From CAYNRA01 sp964399465 (GTDB lineage: Bacteria > Bacteroidota > Bacteroidia > Cytophagales > Spirosomataceae), in assembly GCA_964399465.1 (NCBI GenBank), contig CAYNRA010000009.1, forward strand, positions 1-54,146: 54,146 bases of DNA, read 5' to 3'. The notes beneath the pieces were generated by a model. It was not told the origin of the DNA. It was given only the letters and a program-made list of their open reading frames with translations, and searched no databases. Shown piece by piece: positions 45,136 to 53,688 of this stretch (position 1 is its first letter; each line of letters starts with the position of its first letter). Position numbers and translations under genes: made by a program.

Positions 45136-46187
45136 TGTTGATACATTTTTTGGTAATAACTTTGGTAATCTCCACTTGTTACGTTTTCAATCCATGCCCA
45201 GTTCGACAAGTACCAGTCAACTGTTTGTGCGAGACCTTCTTCGAAGGTAACGGATGGCTTCCAACCGAGTTCTGTCATAAGTTTTGTCGCATCAATTGCA
45301 TAGCGTAGATCATGCCCAGCTCTGTCCGTCACATACGTGATTAGTTGGGCGGAAGTACCTGGATTTCTTTCTAGTTTTTCATCCATTATTTGACATAAAA
45401 GATGAACTAAATCAATGTTTTTCCATTCGTTATTACCCCCAATGTTATAAGTTCCGCCGCGTTGTCCTTCGTGATAAATGACATCTATTGCACGTGCATG
45501 ATCTTTTACAAAAAGCCAATCACGAACATTTTCCCCTTTTCCATAAACAGGTAAAGGCTTGTTGTTCTTGATGTTATGAATCATTAACGGGATTAATTTC
45601 TCTGGAAAGTGATTTGGCCCGTAGTTATTTGAACAATTTGAAATGACAATCGGAAGACCGTATGTCGTATGGTAGGCACGAACAAAGTGATCTGAACTCG
45701 CTTTGGAGGCAGAGTAAGGAGAACGTGGGTCGTAGCTTGTTTCTTCTGTAAAAAAAGTAGTTGGGTCATGCAACTCACCATAAACTTCGTCGGTAGAGAC
45801 ATGATAGAAAAGTTTGTCTGAAAAGTCGTTTTTCCAAGCGTTCTTCGCCGCTTGAAGTAAATTAACCGTTCCAATTACATTCGTCATCACGAAAGCCAAA
45901 GGATCTGTAATGGATCTGTCCACATGAGATTCTGCGGCTAAATGAATAACACCGTCTATCGTATATTTTTGGAATAATCCTTCGACAAAAGTGGCATCTA
46001 CAATATCTCCTTTTTCAAAAAGGTAATTAGGCTCGTTTTCAATGTCTTTGATATTCTCTAAATTTCCTGCATAGGTAAGATTATCTACATTAATTATTTG
46101 ATAATTTGGGTATTTTGTCACGAAAAGACGAACCACATGCGAGCCAATAAAACCAGCTCCACCTGTAATAATAATTGATTTCTTCAT
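45132..46187 (-). CDS. rfbB: dTDP-glucose 4,6-dehydratase
   Basis: 351 residues, extended SDR with TGGAGFIGSH (8-17), catalytic T132-D133-E134, and Y158-x-x-x-K162 (SPYSASKASSDHF). The second part has NCSNNYGPNHFPEKLIP and GENVRDWLFVKDH. It converts dTDP-glucose to dTDP-4-keto-6-deoxyglucose. It is 27 bases downstream of galE and overlaps rmlA. No epimerase (rmlC) follows, although an RmlD-like reductase lies at 216-1112. Confidence 0.96.
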   Translation of the reverse strand: MKKSIIITGGAGFIGSHVVRLFVTKYPNYQIINVDNLTYAGNLENIKDIENEPNYLFEKGDIVDATFVEGLFQKYTIDGVIHLAAESHVDRSITDPLAFVMTNVIGTVNLLQAAKNAWKNDFSDKLFYHVSTDEVYGELHDPTTFFTEETSYDPRSPYSASKASSDHFVRAYHTTYGLPIVISNCSNNYGPNHFPEKLIPLMIHNIKNNKPLPVYGKGENVRDWLFVKDHARAIDVIYHEGQRGGTYNIGGNNEWKNIDLVHLLCQIMDEKLERNPGTSAQLITYVTDRAGHDLRYAIDATKLMTELGWKPSVTFEEGLAQTVDWYLSNWAWIENVTSGDYQSYYQKMYQQ

Positions 46188-46214
46188 TGAGATTAACTGA
46201 AAAATTAAGATAAA

Positions 46215-47231
46215 TTATACTTTTTTGGATAGAGCTTTTTGCCAAGACCATGCGTCACGTAAACTATCTTCTAACGCTTTTTCTGTTTTCCATCCTAAAA
46301 TACGTGCTGCCTTGTCTACATTTCCATAGATTTTTTCGACGTCACCTGCACGTGCCGGTCCGATTTCATACGAAAGAGTCAAGTTATTTACTTTTTCAAA
46401 TACGTTAATGAGCTCAAGGACACTATTGCCTTGCCCCGTACCAATATTAAAGATGTCGTAAAGGGGGGCATTTTGTGTTGTCAGGAAAGACAAAGCAGCA
46501 ACGTGCGCTTTGGCAAGGTCAACTACATGAATGAAATCTCGTACATTAGAACCGTCTGGTGTTTGGTATGTATTACCAAAAACGATTAATTTTTCTCTGA
46601 TTCCAGCTGCTGTTTGTGTAATAAAAGGAACTAAATTACTAGGTACTCCATTGGGAAGTTCACCGATTGCGGCTGTTGAGTGTGCGCCAACTGGGTTAAA
46701 ATACCTCAAAGATATGATTTTCATGGGTTCACCCGCCACCACTATATCACGCAAAATATCTTCACACATGGTTTTTGTATTACCATAGGGAGAAGTTGCT
46801 GGTTTTCGGGGCGTTTCCTCTGTAACTGGAATGGCATCAGGTTCTCCATAAACAGTGCAAGAAGAAGAGAATACAACGTTTTGGATGCCTTTTTCCAATA
46901 GAACTTCCATTAAATCAATTGTGCCCGAAACATTATTCTTGTAATATTTTAGTGGCTTTTTCACAGATTCACCAACGGCTTTGAATGCGGCGAAATGGAT
47001 AACACCTTCTATATTCTCTTTTTCTAAAATTCTTTTGAGAAGTGACTTGTCTGCAAAATCTCCCTCATAAACAGAGACTTTTTGGTGGATAATAGACTCA
47101 ATGCCTTGAATCATCGCAGGTGTTGAATTACTGTAATTATCAAGGACAATTGGATTATGGCCAGCTAAAAAGAGTTCAACAACTGTGTGAGAACCAATAA
47201 ATCCGGCACCACCGGTTACAAGAATATTCAT
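46215..47231 (-). CDS. galE: UDP-glucose 4-epimerase
   Basis: 338 residues, extended SDR with VTGGAGFIGSHT (5-16), HFAAFKAVGESV, SSSCTVYGEP and Y149-x-x-x-K153 (YGNTK). RYFNPVGAH and GDGS-type PDGSNVRDFIHV motifs are typical of GalE. It interconverts UDP-glucose and UDP-galactose for polysaccharide synthesis. It is first in the galE-rmlB-rmlA unit, with a promoter 26 bases upstream. Confidence 0.95.
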   Translation of the reverse strand: MNILVTGGAGFIGSHTVVELFLAGHNPIVLDNYSNSTPAMIQGIESIIHQKVSVYEGDFADKSLLKRILEKENIEGVIHFAAFKAVGESVKKPLKYYKNNVSGTIDLMEVLLEKGIQNVVFSSSCTVYGEPDAIPVTEETPRKPATSPYGNTKTMCEDILRDIVVAGEPMKIISLRYFNPVGAHSTAAIGELPNGVPSNLVPFITQTAAGIREKLIVFGNTYQTPDGSNVRDFIHVVDLAKAHVAALSFLTTQNAPLYDIFNIGTGQGNSVLELINVFEKVNNLTLSYEIGPARAGDVEKIYGNVDKAARILGWKTEKALEDSLRDAWSWQKALSKKV

Positions 47232-47256
47232 GGAATCTGAATTAAGTTACTATCCG

Positions 47257-47264
47257 CAAAGGTA
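47257..47264 (-). promoter_or_regulatory. Probable -7 element of the galE-rmlB-rmlA unit
   Basis: Minus-strand TACCTTTG matches TAnnTTTG; a TTG lies about 16 bases further upstream. The start codon follows 26 bases later. Confidence 0.55.
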
Positions 47265-47601
47265 ACAAGAATGTTTTAATCAAGCATGGCAACAGGGCTA
47301 TTTAACGGTAAAATTAAGTGGGTAAGCATATAGGAGAAGGGGTAGTAGTGGTTTGTAAATCAGTTAAGTATATCATTTTTATCATTTAAAATAACGTAAA
47401 TATATACGAAAGTTTATTTCTAAATCTAAAAAGTGAAAACAAATTTTCTCGTATTGAATAGGAGTTTTTTTGTTTTTTTAATTGAATTTATATTCTTTAG
47501 AACAATATATTGGTTAAAAATTTAACTGTTTCCCGGGTATATATAGTTGTCTTTGACCGTATAGTTAGTGTAATTTTCACTTGAAATTAGAATGATAGAG
47601 C
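47265..47601. other. Long divergent intergenic region without a recognisable gene
   Basis: Between galE and the SirB1-like gene lies a 370-base AT-rich stretch. Apart from the galE -7 element I see only a weak promoter-like pair for the rightward gene (TTTG at 47552 and TAATTTTC at 47571, short spacing). No hairpin, tRNA or ORF above 15 codons is evident. Confidence 0.5.
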
Positions 47602-48435
47602 ATGGAAAAACGAGAATTTAATGCAATGGTTTCGCTTCTAAATGACGTAGATGATGAAATTGTTTATCAAATCGAGACAAAAGTGAAAGAGGTGGCACGC
47701 ACTTTTCCTGAACTGATAACCTCTTTTTTAAAAGAAACGGATGAGACAGAATTGAAAAGAAAAGTCATTCGTTTAACAGCCATCGAGTTTCCAGATATTC
47801 TTTATCAGGATTTGCTAGAATGGAAAAATAGCGGAGGTTTAGATTTATTGGAGGGCTGGTGTTTACTCAGTAATCTGGTGAGTGAAAAGGTGAAGGTAAA
47901 CGAAATGAGAGATGAGGTAAATCGATTGTACCGAGAGGCATGGGTAGAACTACGCGCAAACTTGCACCCAATGGATGAAGTTGAAACTATGAATCATGTT
48001 TTTTATTCTAAATGGCAATTCGTTTCAAATACGGATACGTATTACGCAACTGAAAACTCTTTAATTGGGGAAGTTTTTGAACAAAGAAAAGGAAATCCTA
48101 TCTCTTTATGCTGCGTCTATTTACTCGTTGCTCAAAAACTAGGTTTACCTATTTTTGGTGTAAACTTGCCAAACATTTTTGTCCTGACTTATAAAAAAGG
48201 AAGTCTTCAGTTCTATATTAATGTATTTAATCAGGGCGAAATTTTTGATCGGGCAGCCTTGGTTCAATACTTGAAACAAATTAGAATTCCTCAGAATGAC
48301 GCATTTTTACAACCGTGCTCACACATTGATATTGTCCGAAGAATGGCTAGAAATCTGCTCGTTTCTTTTGAGCGGCAAAATGATGAACCCCTCTATGCGT
48401 TGACAGAAAAAATCATCCGTATTTTACAAGAATGA
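47602..48435 (+). CDS. SirB1-like protein (transglutaminase-like core 2)
   Basis: 277 residues, with an N-terminal helical region (about 1-110) followed by the Transglut_core2 signature: L-x-x-V-F-E-Q-R-K-G-N-P-I-S-L-C-C-V-Y and later G-L-P-I-F-G-V-N-L-P. The C-terminal helices lack clear TPR repeats. SirB1 relatives are widespread, with no firm biochemical role. The catalytic cysteine of true transglutaminases may or may not be retained (two cysteines in SLCCVY). Its stop lies in the 5' arm of a hairpin shared with the M1 peptidase gene. Confidence 0.83.
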   Translation: MEKREFNAMVSLLNDVDDEIVYQIETKVKEVARTFPELITSFLKETDETELKRKVIRLTAIEFPDILYQDLLEWKNSGGLDLLEGWCLLSNLVSEKVKVNEMRDEVNRLYREAWVELRANLHPMDEVETMNHVFYSKWQFVSNTDTYYATENSLIGEVFEQRKGNPISLCCVYLLVAQKLGLPIFGVNLPNIFVLTYKKGSLQFYINVFNQGEIFDRAALVQYLKQIRIPQNDAFLQPCSHIDIVRRMARNLLVSFERQNDEPLYALTEKIIRILQE

Positions 48436-48463
48436 TATGTTCGTATGACATATCATTCTTGTA
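48425..48463. terminator. Perfect 16-bp hairpin between convergent genes
   Basis: Arms 48425-48440 and 48448-48463 are perfect inverted copies around a 7-base loop. The SirB1-like stop codon (48433-48435) is inside the first arm. No T-run follows. Confidence 0.72.
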
Positions 48464-48476
48464 TTGAAACTAGGAT

Positions 48477-50471
48477 TTAATTGGATGAAGGGCGTGTATA
48501 TCGAGAAGGTCGCCAAGTATTATTTGTTGAGTTTATATCCGGTAAAAGCCCGTCCGGGTCCAGCGTAATACTCTCAATTGTAGTTGTAGAAGGGTATGAA
48601 AATGTCCATTCAGCACCTTTCTGCCATATTTCAACGGGCATAGAAATACGCTCAACATTTCCATTACTTAAACGAATCGATAATGTGACAGGCATCGGCA
48701 TTTTTTCTTTGTTTTCAAGGGTTATTAATGCTCCTTTTGAGGGATCTTGTTCAATGTATTCAACGGATTTAACAGCTTGGTCTATTTTCCAATCCTCCAA
48801 AATCCATCCTTTCCAAAACCAACTGAGATCTTCTCCTGCAGTATTTTCAATTGTTTTGAAGAAGTCATTTGGTGTAGGATGCTTAAAAGCCCAACGCCGA
48901 ATATATTCTTTCAAAGCGTAATCGAATCGTTCAGGTCCTAAAACTACCTCACGAAGCATAGTGAGTCCCATACCTGGTTTATAATAAGCCATTAATCCAA
49001 GATTTTTCGCTTGAATTACATCTGGAATCGTCATGATTGGGTCTTTGTCGTGTAGCATCGGCCCAAATTGGCGTGCATTGATGGGGGAGTAATATTCACC
49101 TGTATTGAATGCCTTTGTTGAATATTGATTGATGTATGTATTAAATCCTTCGTCCATCCAAGCGTATTTCCTCTCATTACTACCGACAATCATAGGAAAC
49201 CAGTTATGTCCAAATTCATGGTCTGTTACGCCCCAGAGACTTTTTCCTTTTGCATTAGATCCACAAAATACAATGCCAGGATATTCCATTCCAGAGATTA
49301 TTCCTGCTACATTTGTTGCTACAGGATAGGTGTATTCTGATAGAAAATCAGAATAAAATTCGATAGAGGCTTTGACGTATTCTGTGGATCTACCCCAAGC
49401 GTCGTTTCCCGCTACTTCTGCTGGATAGACAGACTGTGCCAAAGCTTTTTTCCCACTTGGCAAATTGATTTTCGCCGCGTCCCAAACAAATGCTTCGGAA
49501 CTTGCCCAAGCAACATCTCTCGTTTGTGAACAAGTGAACTTCCAAGTCAGAAATTCTTTTCCATTGGGGCGAGAAGACGCATCATTGACTTCTTCTTTTG
49601 AACGAATAATGACTGTTTTATCCGAATTGGCTGCTTCAGCTAATCTTTTTTGTTGGGTTGCTGTAAGCACTTCTTTTGCGTTCAATAGTTCTCCGGAGCC
49701 AACTACAATATGGCTTGCTGGTACAGTAACTTCGTACAAGACATTTCCGTATTCCAAATAAAATTCACCTGCGCCAAGATAAGGCAAGACATTCCATCCC
49801 TGAATATCATCATAGACACACATACGCGGATACCATTGAGCTACTTCGTAAATGACTCCGTTGGGGGTTTCCAACTTCCCGAGTCTGTCTGAACCGTACT
49901 TCGGAATTGGGAAAGAATAGGCTATCGTAATGTAGGCTGTCTCACCCGTCTTAAGTGGTTCAGTAAGTCGTAATTGAAGACGTGTATCCGAGATGACTTG
50001 TTCTCGAAGTATAGTATTTGTACTTTTTGATTTGGATGAGGTGCTTTTTTTAGTCACTTGCACTTCACCGAGCGTATATCCACCATTGAAACCAGTATTT
50101 CCGTATCTGCCTCCTGTAAGAGGTGTCGTTTTTCCACCTCTGGATTCGTCATTGAACTGATTTTGGTCTAATTGTAACCAAAGAAAAGCAAGCTCATCAG
50201 GGCTAAAGTTAGTATATGAAATGGTGACGTTTCCTTCAATGGTGTTTTTATTGGGGTCTAGCTTAGTGCGGATATTGTAGTCTGCTGTATTTTGCCAGTA
50301 CATGGGGCCGGGTGCACCAGAACCACTTCGATAGGTTGTACCCGGTTGATTAAACTGCAAAGGTGCAAAAGCCGCGCGGTGATCATAGTTAGAGCTACTT
50401 TTTTCTATTTGTGCGTGACCAAACTGCTGGAAAGCACAAAAGAATAAACCCACCAAAATTCTTTTTTTCAT
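48477..50471 (-). CDS. Secreted M1-family metallopeptidase
   Basis: 664 residues with a signal peptide (about 1-20, GHAQ). An N-terminal beta-domain precedes the catalytic domain with SGMEYPGIVF (the GAMEN-like exopeptidase loop) and the zinc site H418-E-F-G-H422 plus E441 in WMDEGFNTY. The last about 100 residues form a beta-sandwich. M1 enzymes remove N-terminal amino acids from peptides, and this one is probably periplasmic or outer-membrane exposed. It is monocistronic. Confidence 0.92.
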   Translation of the reverse strand: MKKRILVGLFFCAFQQFGHAQIEKSSSNYDHRAAFAPLQFNQPGTTYRSGSGAPGPMYWQNTADYNIRTKLDPNKNTIEGNVTISYTNFSPDELAFLWLQLDQNQFNDESRGGKTTPLTGGRYGNTGFNGGYTLGEVQVTKKSTSSKSKSTNTILREQVISDTRLQLRLTEPLKTGETAYITIAYSFPIPKYGSDRLGKLETPNGVIYEVAQWYPRMCVYDDIQGWNVLPYLGAGEFYLEYGNVLYEVTVPASHIVVGSGELLNAKEVLTATQQKRLAEAANSDKTVIIRSKEEVNDASSRPNGKEFLTWKFTCSQTRDVAWASSEAFVWDAAKINLPSGKKALAQSVYPAEVAGNDAWGRSTEYVKASIEFYSDFLSEYTYPVATNVAGIISGMEYPGIVFCGSNAKGKSLWGVTDHEFGHNWFPMIVGSNERKYAWMDEGFNTYINQYSTKAFNTGEYYSPINARQFGPMLHDKDPIMTIPDVIQAKNLGLMAYYKPGMGLTMLREVVLGPERFDYALKEYIRRWAFKHPTPNDFFKTIENTAGEDLSWFWKGWILEDWKIDQAVKSVEYIEQDPSKGALITLENKEKMPMPVTLSIRLSNGNVERISMPVEIWQKGAEWTFSYPSTTTIESITLDPDGLLPDINSTNNTWRPSRYTRPSSN

Positions 50472-50655
50472 AAATATGTAGAGTATGTAAATGATAAAAT
50501 TTGAATGTTTAAATATACAGAATGACTACATTAGGATAGCATTATTTTACATAATTGGTGATAAATCATACTGAATTTGCGGATTTAAATGGCGAACTTT
50601 GCCTTATGATTATGCGTTTCAAAGGTAATCCATATAAGAAATTCAAATTAGTAAG

Positions 50656-51591
50656 ATGACAACAGAGAAGGTAAAAGTATTGATTTTAGGTTCTGGACCA
50701 GCAGGTTACACAGCTGCAATTTATGCTGCAAGAGCAGGTCTAAATCCTGTCATGTATCAAGGGTCTCAGCCAGGTGGCCAATTAACCATTACAAATGATG
50801 TAGAAAACTTTCCAGGGTATCCGGATGGAGTACAAGGGCCGGCGATGATGGAAGATTTGAAAAAACAAGCAGAAAGATTTGGTACAGATAATCGGTGGGG
50901 AATGGCTACACAAGTTGACTTTTCTACTCCGCTGGCACACAAAGTTATCATCGATGATATGCACGAAATAACTGCTGAAACGGTGATTATTTCTACAGGC
51001 GCCTCTGCAAAATGGTTGGGTTTGCCTTCTGAACAGAAATTGAATGGTTTGGGTGTTTCTGCCTGTGCGGTCTGTGATGGTTTCTTCTTCCGTGGGCAAG
51101 ACGTGATTATAGTAGGAGCTGGTGATACTGCGTGTGAAGAAGCTCATTACCTATCTAAATTATGTAAAAAAGTAACTATGCTCGTACGAAGAGACGAGTT
51201 CCGGGCGTCACAGATTATGCAGAAAAGAGTTCTTTCTACTCCTAACATAGACGTTATGTTTAATACAGAAACCGTTGAAATTCTAGGAGAAGAAGGAGTT
51301 ACAGGTGCCCGAGTAAAAAATGTTGTGACAGGTGACGAGACGGTGGTAGAGGCAACAGGTTTCTTTGTTGCAATTGGCCATAAACCTAATACAGATATCT
51401 TCGCAAATTACTTGGAGTTAGACGAAGCGGGATATATTATCACAGAAAAAGGGACAACTAAGACGAATATCCCTGGTATTTTCGCAAGTGGTGATGCGCA
51501 AGATAAAATCTATCGTCAAGCAATTACTGCTGCCGGGACGGGTTGTATGGCAGCTTTAGACGCAGAACGTTACTTGGCTTCGTTTGAGTAA
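50656..51591 (+). CDS. trxB: Thioredoxin-disulfide reductase
   Basis: A 311-residue flavoprotein. FAD-binding GSGPAGYTAA lies near residue 12, redox-active C137-A-V-C140 in SACAVCDG, NADPH-binding GAGDTACEEA near 155, and GIFASGDAQD near the C-terminus. It keeps thioredoxin reduced with NADPH. It is followed by a hairpin and then the M23 peptidase and bshB1, so two thiol-redox functions are close together. Confidence 0.97.
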   Translation: MTTEKVKVLILGSGPAGYTAAIYAARAGLNPVMYQGSQPGGQLTITNDVENFPGYPDGVQGPAMMEDLKKQAERFGTDNRWGMATQVDFSTPLAHKVIIDDMHEITAETVIISTGASAKWLGLPSEQKLNGLGVSACAVCDGFFFRGQDVIIVGAGDTACEEAHYLSKLCKKVTMLVRRDEFRASQIMQKRVLSTPNIDVMFNTETVEILGEEGVTGARVKNVVTGDETVVEATGFFVAIGHKPNTDIFANYLELDEAGYIITEKGTTKTNIPGIFASGDAQDKIYRQAITAAGTGCMAALDAERYLASFE

Positions 51592-51665
51592 TATTTTCGA
51601 ATATAACCTTGTTAATTTAGCTTTTTTGCTGTCTTTTTTGTAAAATTGCTTGATTTTTATTTTGA

Positions 51666-51706
51666 AAATCGTGTATGCCAACTGTAAATTCTGGCATACA
51701 CGATTT
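51666..51706 (+). terminator. Perfect 15-bp hairpin after trxB
   Basis: Arms 51666-51680 and 51692-51706 pair perfectly around an 11-base loop. Only a short T-rich tail follows. It lies 75 bases after the trxB stop and 47 bases before the M23 gene start, so it may end trxB transcripts or lie in the M23 leader. Confidence 0.6.
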
Positions 51707-51752
51707 ATCTTTTGGTCGTCATCCTGCGAATTTGTTGAAACAAGACTCAAGA

Positions 51753-52916
51753 ATGAAAAAAAATATATGGCTCGTTGCATTGGTATTATCTCCCATTCTT
51801 GGAGTTGCCCAACGAGAAAAAGGGAAAGTAGTTACTGCACCAAAGATTAACACATCGAGCAGTCCAAATAATAAGAAAAATTCTTCTAAACCCACAGAAA
51901 AAGAGAGCTTCCCATTTGTCTTTGAAGAAGAAACACAAGTACGCTTTTTAGATTCGTACAATACTACTAAAAAATCATCCGCAGCAACATCTTCTTCTGT
52001 CATATCCAACCAGAATGGTATAAAATTGATTCCTATTGAACCGCTGAAAGATGTGAATAGAGCCGTTCAAGACGATACATCTTCTATTGATGAAGGGGAT
52101 ATCCAAATCGTTGAAATTGAGGAGGAAGCTACCTTCATGGGAAGTGATGAAATGGTTCAAATAGCTAGTTATTTCTCTGTTTGGGATACTCGCCGAGTGA
52201 ATCCTTATGGGATTAGTCCACGTGAATTTGACGAAGTTATTCAAATTAAACTTTATGACGTTTCTGAAGGAAGACTCTGGGCCTCACCTATGGAAACGAT
52301 GCGATTAACTTCTCATTTTGGTTGGAGATGGAAGCGATGGCATACCGGTACTGATTTTGGTCTTACAACTGGTGAACCTATTCGGGCTGCATTTGATGGA
52401 ATTATTCGGGTTGCAACTGTAGTCGGTGCATACGGACGATGCGTTGTAATTCGGCATTTTAACGGACTCGAAACATTGTATGGTCACTTATCAAAAATTA
52501 ATTTCCCCTCTAGTACATACGTCAAAGCAGGAGATATAATCGGGCTTGGTGGTAGTACAGGTAGAAGTACAGGACCCCATTTACACTTTGAAACTCGGTA
52601 TGAAGGGAACCCTTTTAATACAGAAAATATTTATAGTTATGCTTCTGGGAAAGCTGAAATTCGTTCACAAGAATTTACACTTTCTTCTAAACTGTACGAC
52701 TACCTTCGTGGAGGTTCATCAAAAATAGACTTTGAGTACGAGGAAGAAGAAAAGCCCGTAAATACAGTACAAAAAGTATGGATTAAGGTAAGATCAGGGG
52801 ATACGCTGTACAAAATTGCCTCGAGAAACGGAACAACTATCTCTGAAATCTGTCGATTAAATAAAATCAGACCTTCCACTAAATTATTGGTTGGTACAAG
52901 ACTTAGAATTAAATAA
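51753..52916 (+). CDS. M23 peptidase with C-terminal LysM domain
   Basis: 387 residues with a signal peptide (about 1-20, GVAQ), then a long low-complexity linker (about 21-130). The M23/LytM domain has H197-T-G-T-D201-F-G and H276-L-H278-F-E as zinc ligands. One LysM domain (about 340-387, RSGDTLYKIASRNGTTISEI) follows. The zinc site is complete, so it is likely an active peptidoglycan endopeptidase anchored to murein by LysM. ATG 51753 is preferred over the frame from 51675 because it gives a proper signal peptide. bshB1 starts 1 base after its stop. Confidence 0.93.
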   Translation: MKKNIWLVALVLSPILGVAQREKGKVVTAPKINTSSSPNNKKNSSKPTEKESFPFVFEEETQVRFLDSYNTTKKSSAATSSSVISNQNGIKLIPIEPLKDVNRAVQDDTSSIDEGDIQIVEIEEEATFMGSDEMVQIASYFSVWDTRRVNPYGISPREFDEVIQIKLYDVSEGRLWASPMETMRLTSHFGWRWKRWHTGTDFGLTTGEPIRAAFDGIIRVATVVGAYGRCVVIRHFNGLETLYGHLSKINFPSSTYVKAGDIIGLGGSTGRSTGPHLHFETRYEGNPFNTENIYSYASGKAEIRSQEFTLSSKLYDYLRGGSSKIDFEYEEEEKPVNTVQKVWIKVRSGDTLYKIASRNGTTISEICRLNKIRPSTKLLVGTRLRIK

Positions 52917-52917
52917 A

Positions 52918-53640
52918 ATGAAATTAGATATTTTGGTCATGGCTGTGCATCCAGACGATGCCGAGTTGAGTTGTTCAGGAACTATTGCGTTGCATGTAGC
53001 CCAAGGAAAAAAAGTAGGTATTGTTGATTTTACTACCGGTGAATTAGGTACAAGAGGTACACCTGAAATACGACTTGCAGAGTCTGCTGAAGCTAGTAAA
53101 ATACTTGGATTGTCAGCGAGAGAAAATTTAAATTTTCGAGACGGTTTTTCTACAAATGATGAGGCACATCAAATGAAACTGATGGAGGTTATCCGAAGAT
53201 ATCAGCCTGAAATTGTCCTAGCTAATGCGATTGATGACCGCCATCCAGACCACGGAAGGGCGGCTAAATTGGCTACAGACGCTTGTTTTTATTCGGGTCT
53301 TCGGATGATTGAAACCTTAGATATTCATACAAAGGAAGTACAAGTGGCTTGGCGACCCAAAGCTGTGTACCACTATATCCAAGATAGGTACATTGAGCCT
53401 GATTTTGTAGTTGATATTTCAGATTATTGGTCGATAAAAGATGCAGCTGTGAGAGCATTTAAAAGCCAGTTTTATGATCCCAATAGCAATGAGCCTGAAA
53501 GTTATTTAACATCTCCAGAGTTCCTACACTTTGTCGAAGCTCGCTCTAGAGATATGGGGCATAAAATAGGCGTATCTTTTGGTGAAGGTTTTACATTACC
53601 AAAACCCATTGGGGTTCGTAATTTATTCTCTATTTTTTAA
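52918..53640 (+). CDS. bshB1: Bacillithiol biosynthesis deacetylase BshB1
   Basis: A 240-residue PIG-L/LmbE-family deacetylase, with zinc-site AVHPDDAELS (H11, D13/D14) and RHPDHGRA (H109-P-D-H112). TTGELGTRGTPEIRLAESAEA is characteristic of the BshB1 group. It removes acetyl from GlcNAc-malate to give GlcN-malate in bacillithiol synthesis. ATG 52918 immediately follows the M23 stop, so the two genes are co-translated. bshA and bshC are not in the window. Confidence 0.93.
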   Translation: MKLDILVMAVHPDDAELSCSGTIALHVAQGKKVGIVDFTTGELGTRGTPEIRLAESAEASKILGLSARENLNFRDGFSTNDEAHQMKLMEVIRRYQPEIVLANAIDDRHPDHGRAAKLATDACFYSGLRMIETLDIHTKEVQVAWRPKAVYHYIQDRYIEPDFVVDISDYWSIKDAAVRAFKSQFYDPNSNEPESYLTSPEFLHFVEARSRDMGHKIGVSFGEGFTLPKPIGVRNLFSIF

Positions 53641-53688
53641 TTCATTCTAGAAAAAAATAGATAGGAAATTTCAAAAAAAAGAATAATT

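Noticed and set aside
47265..47601. Possible small RNA or attachment site in the long intergenic region
   Set aside because: No stable hairpin, terminator, direct repeat or tRNA-like element could be found by eye.
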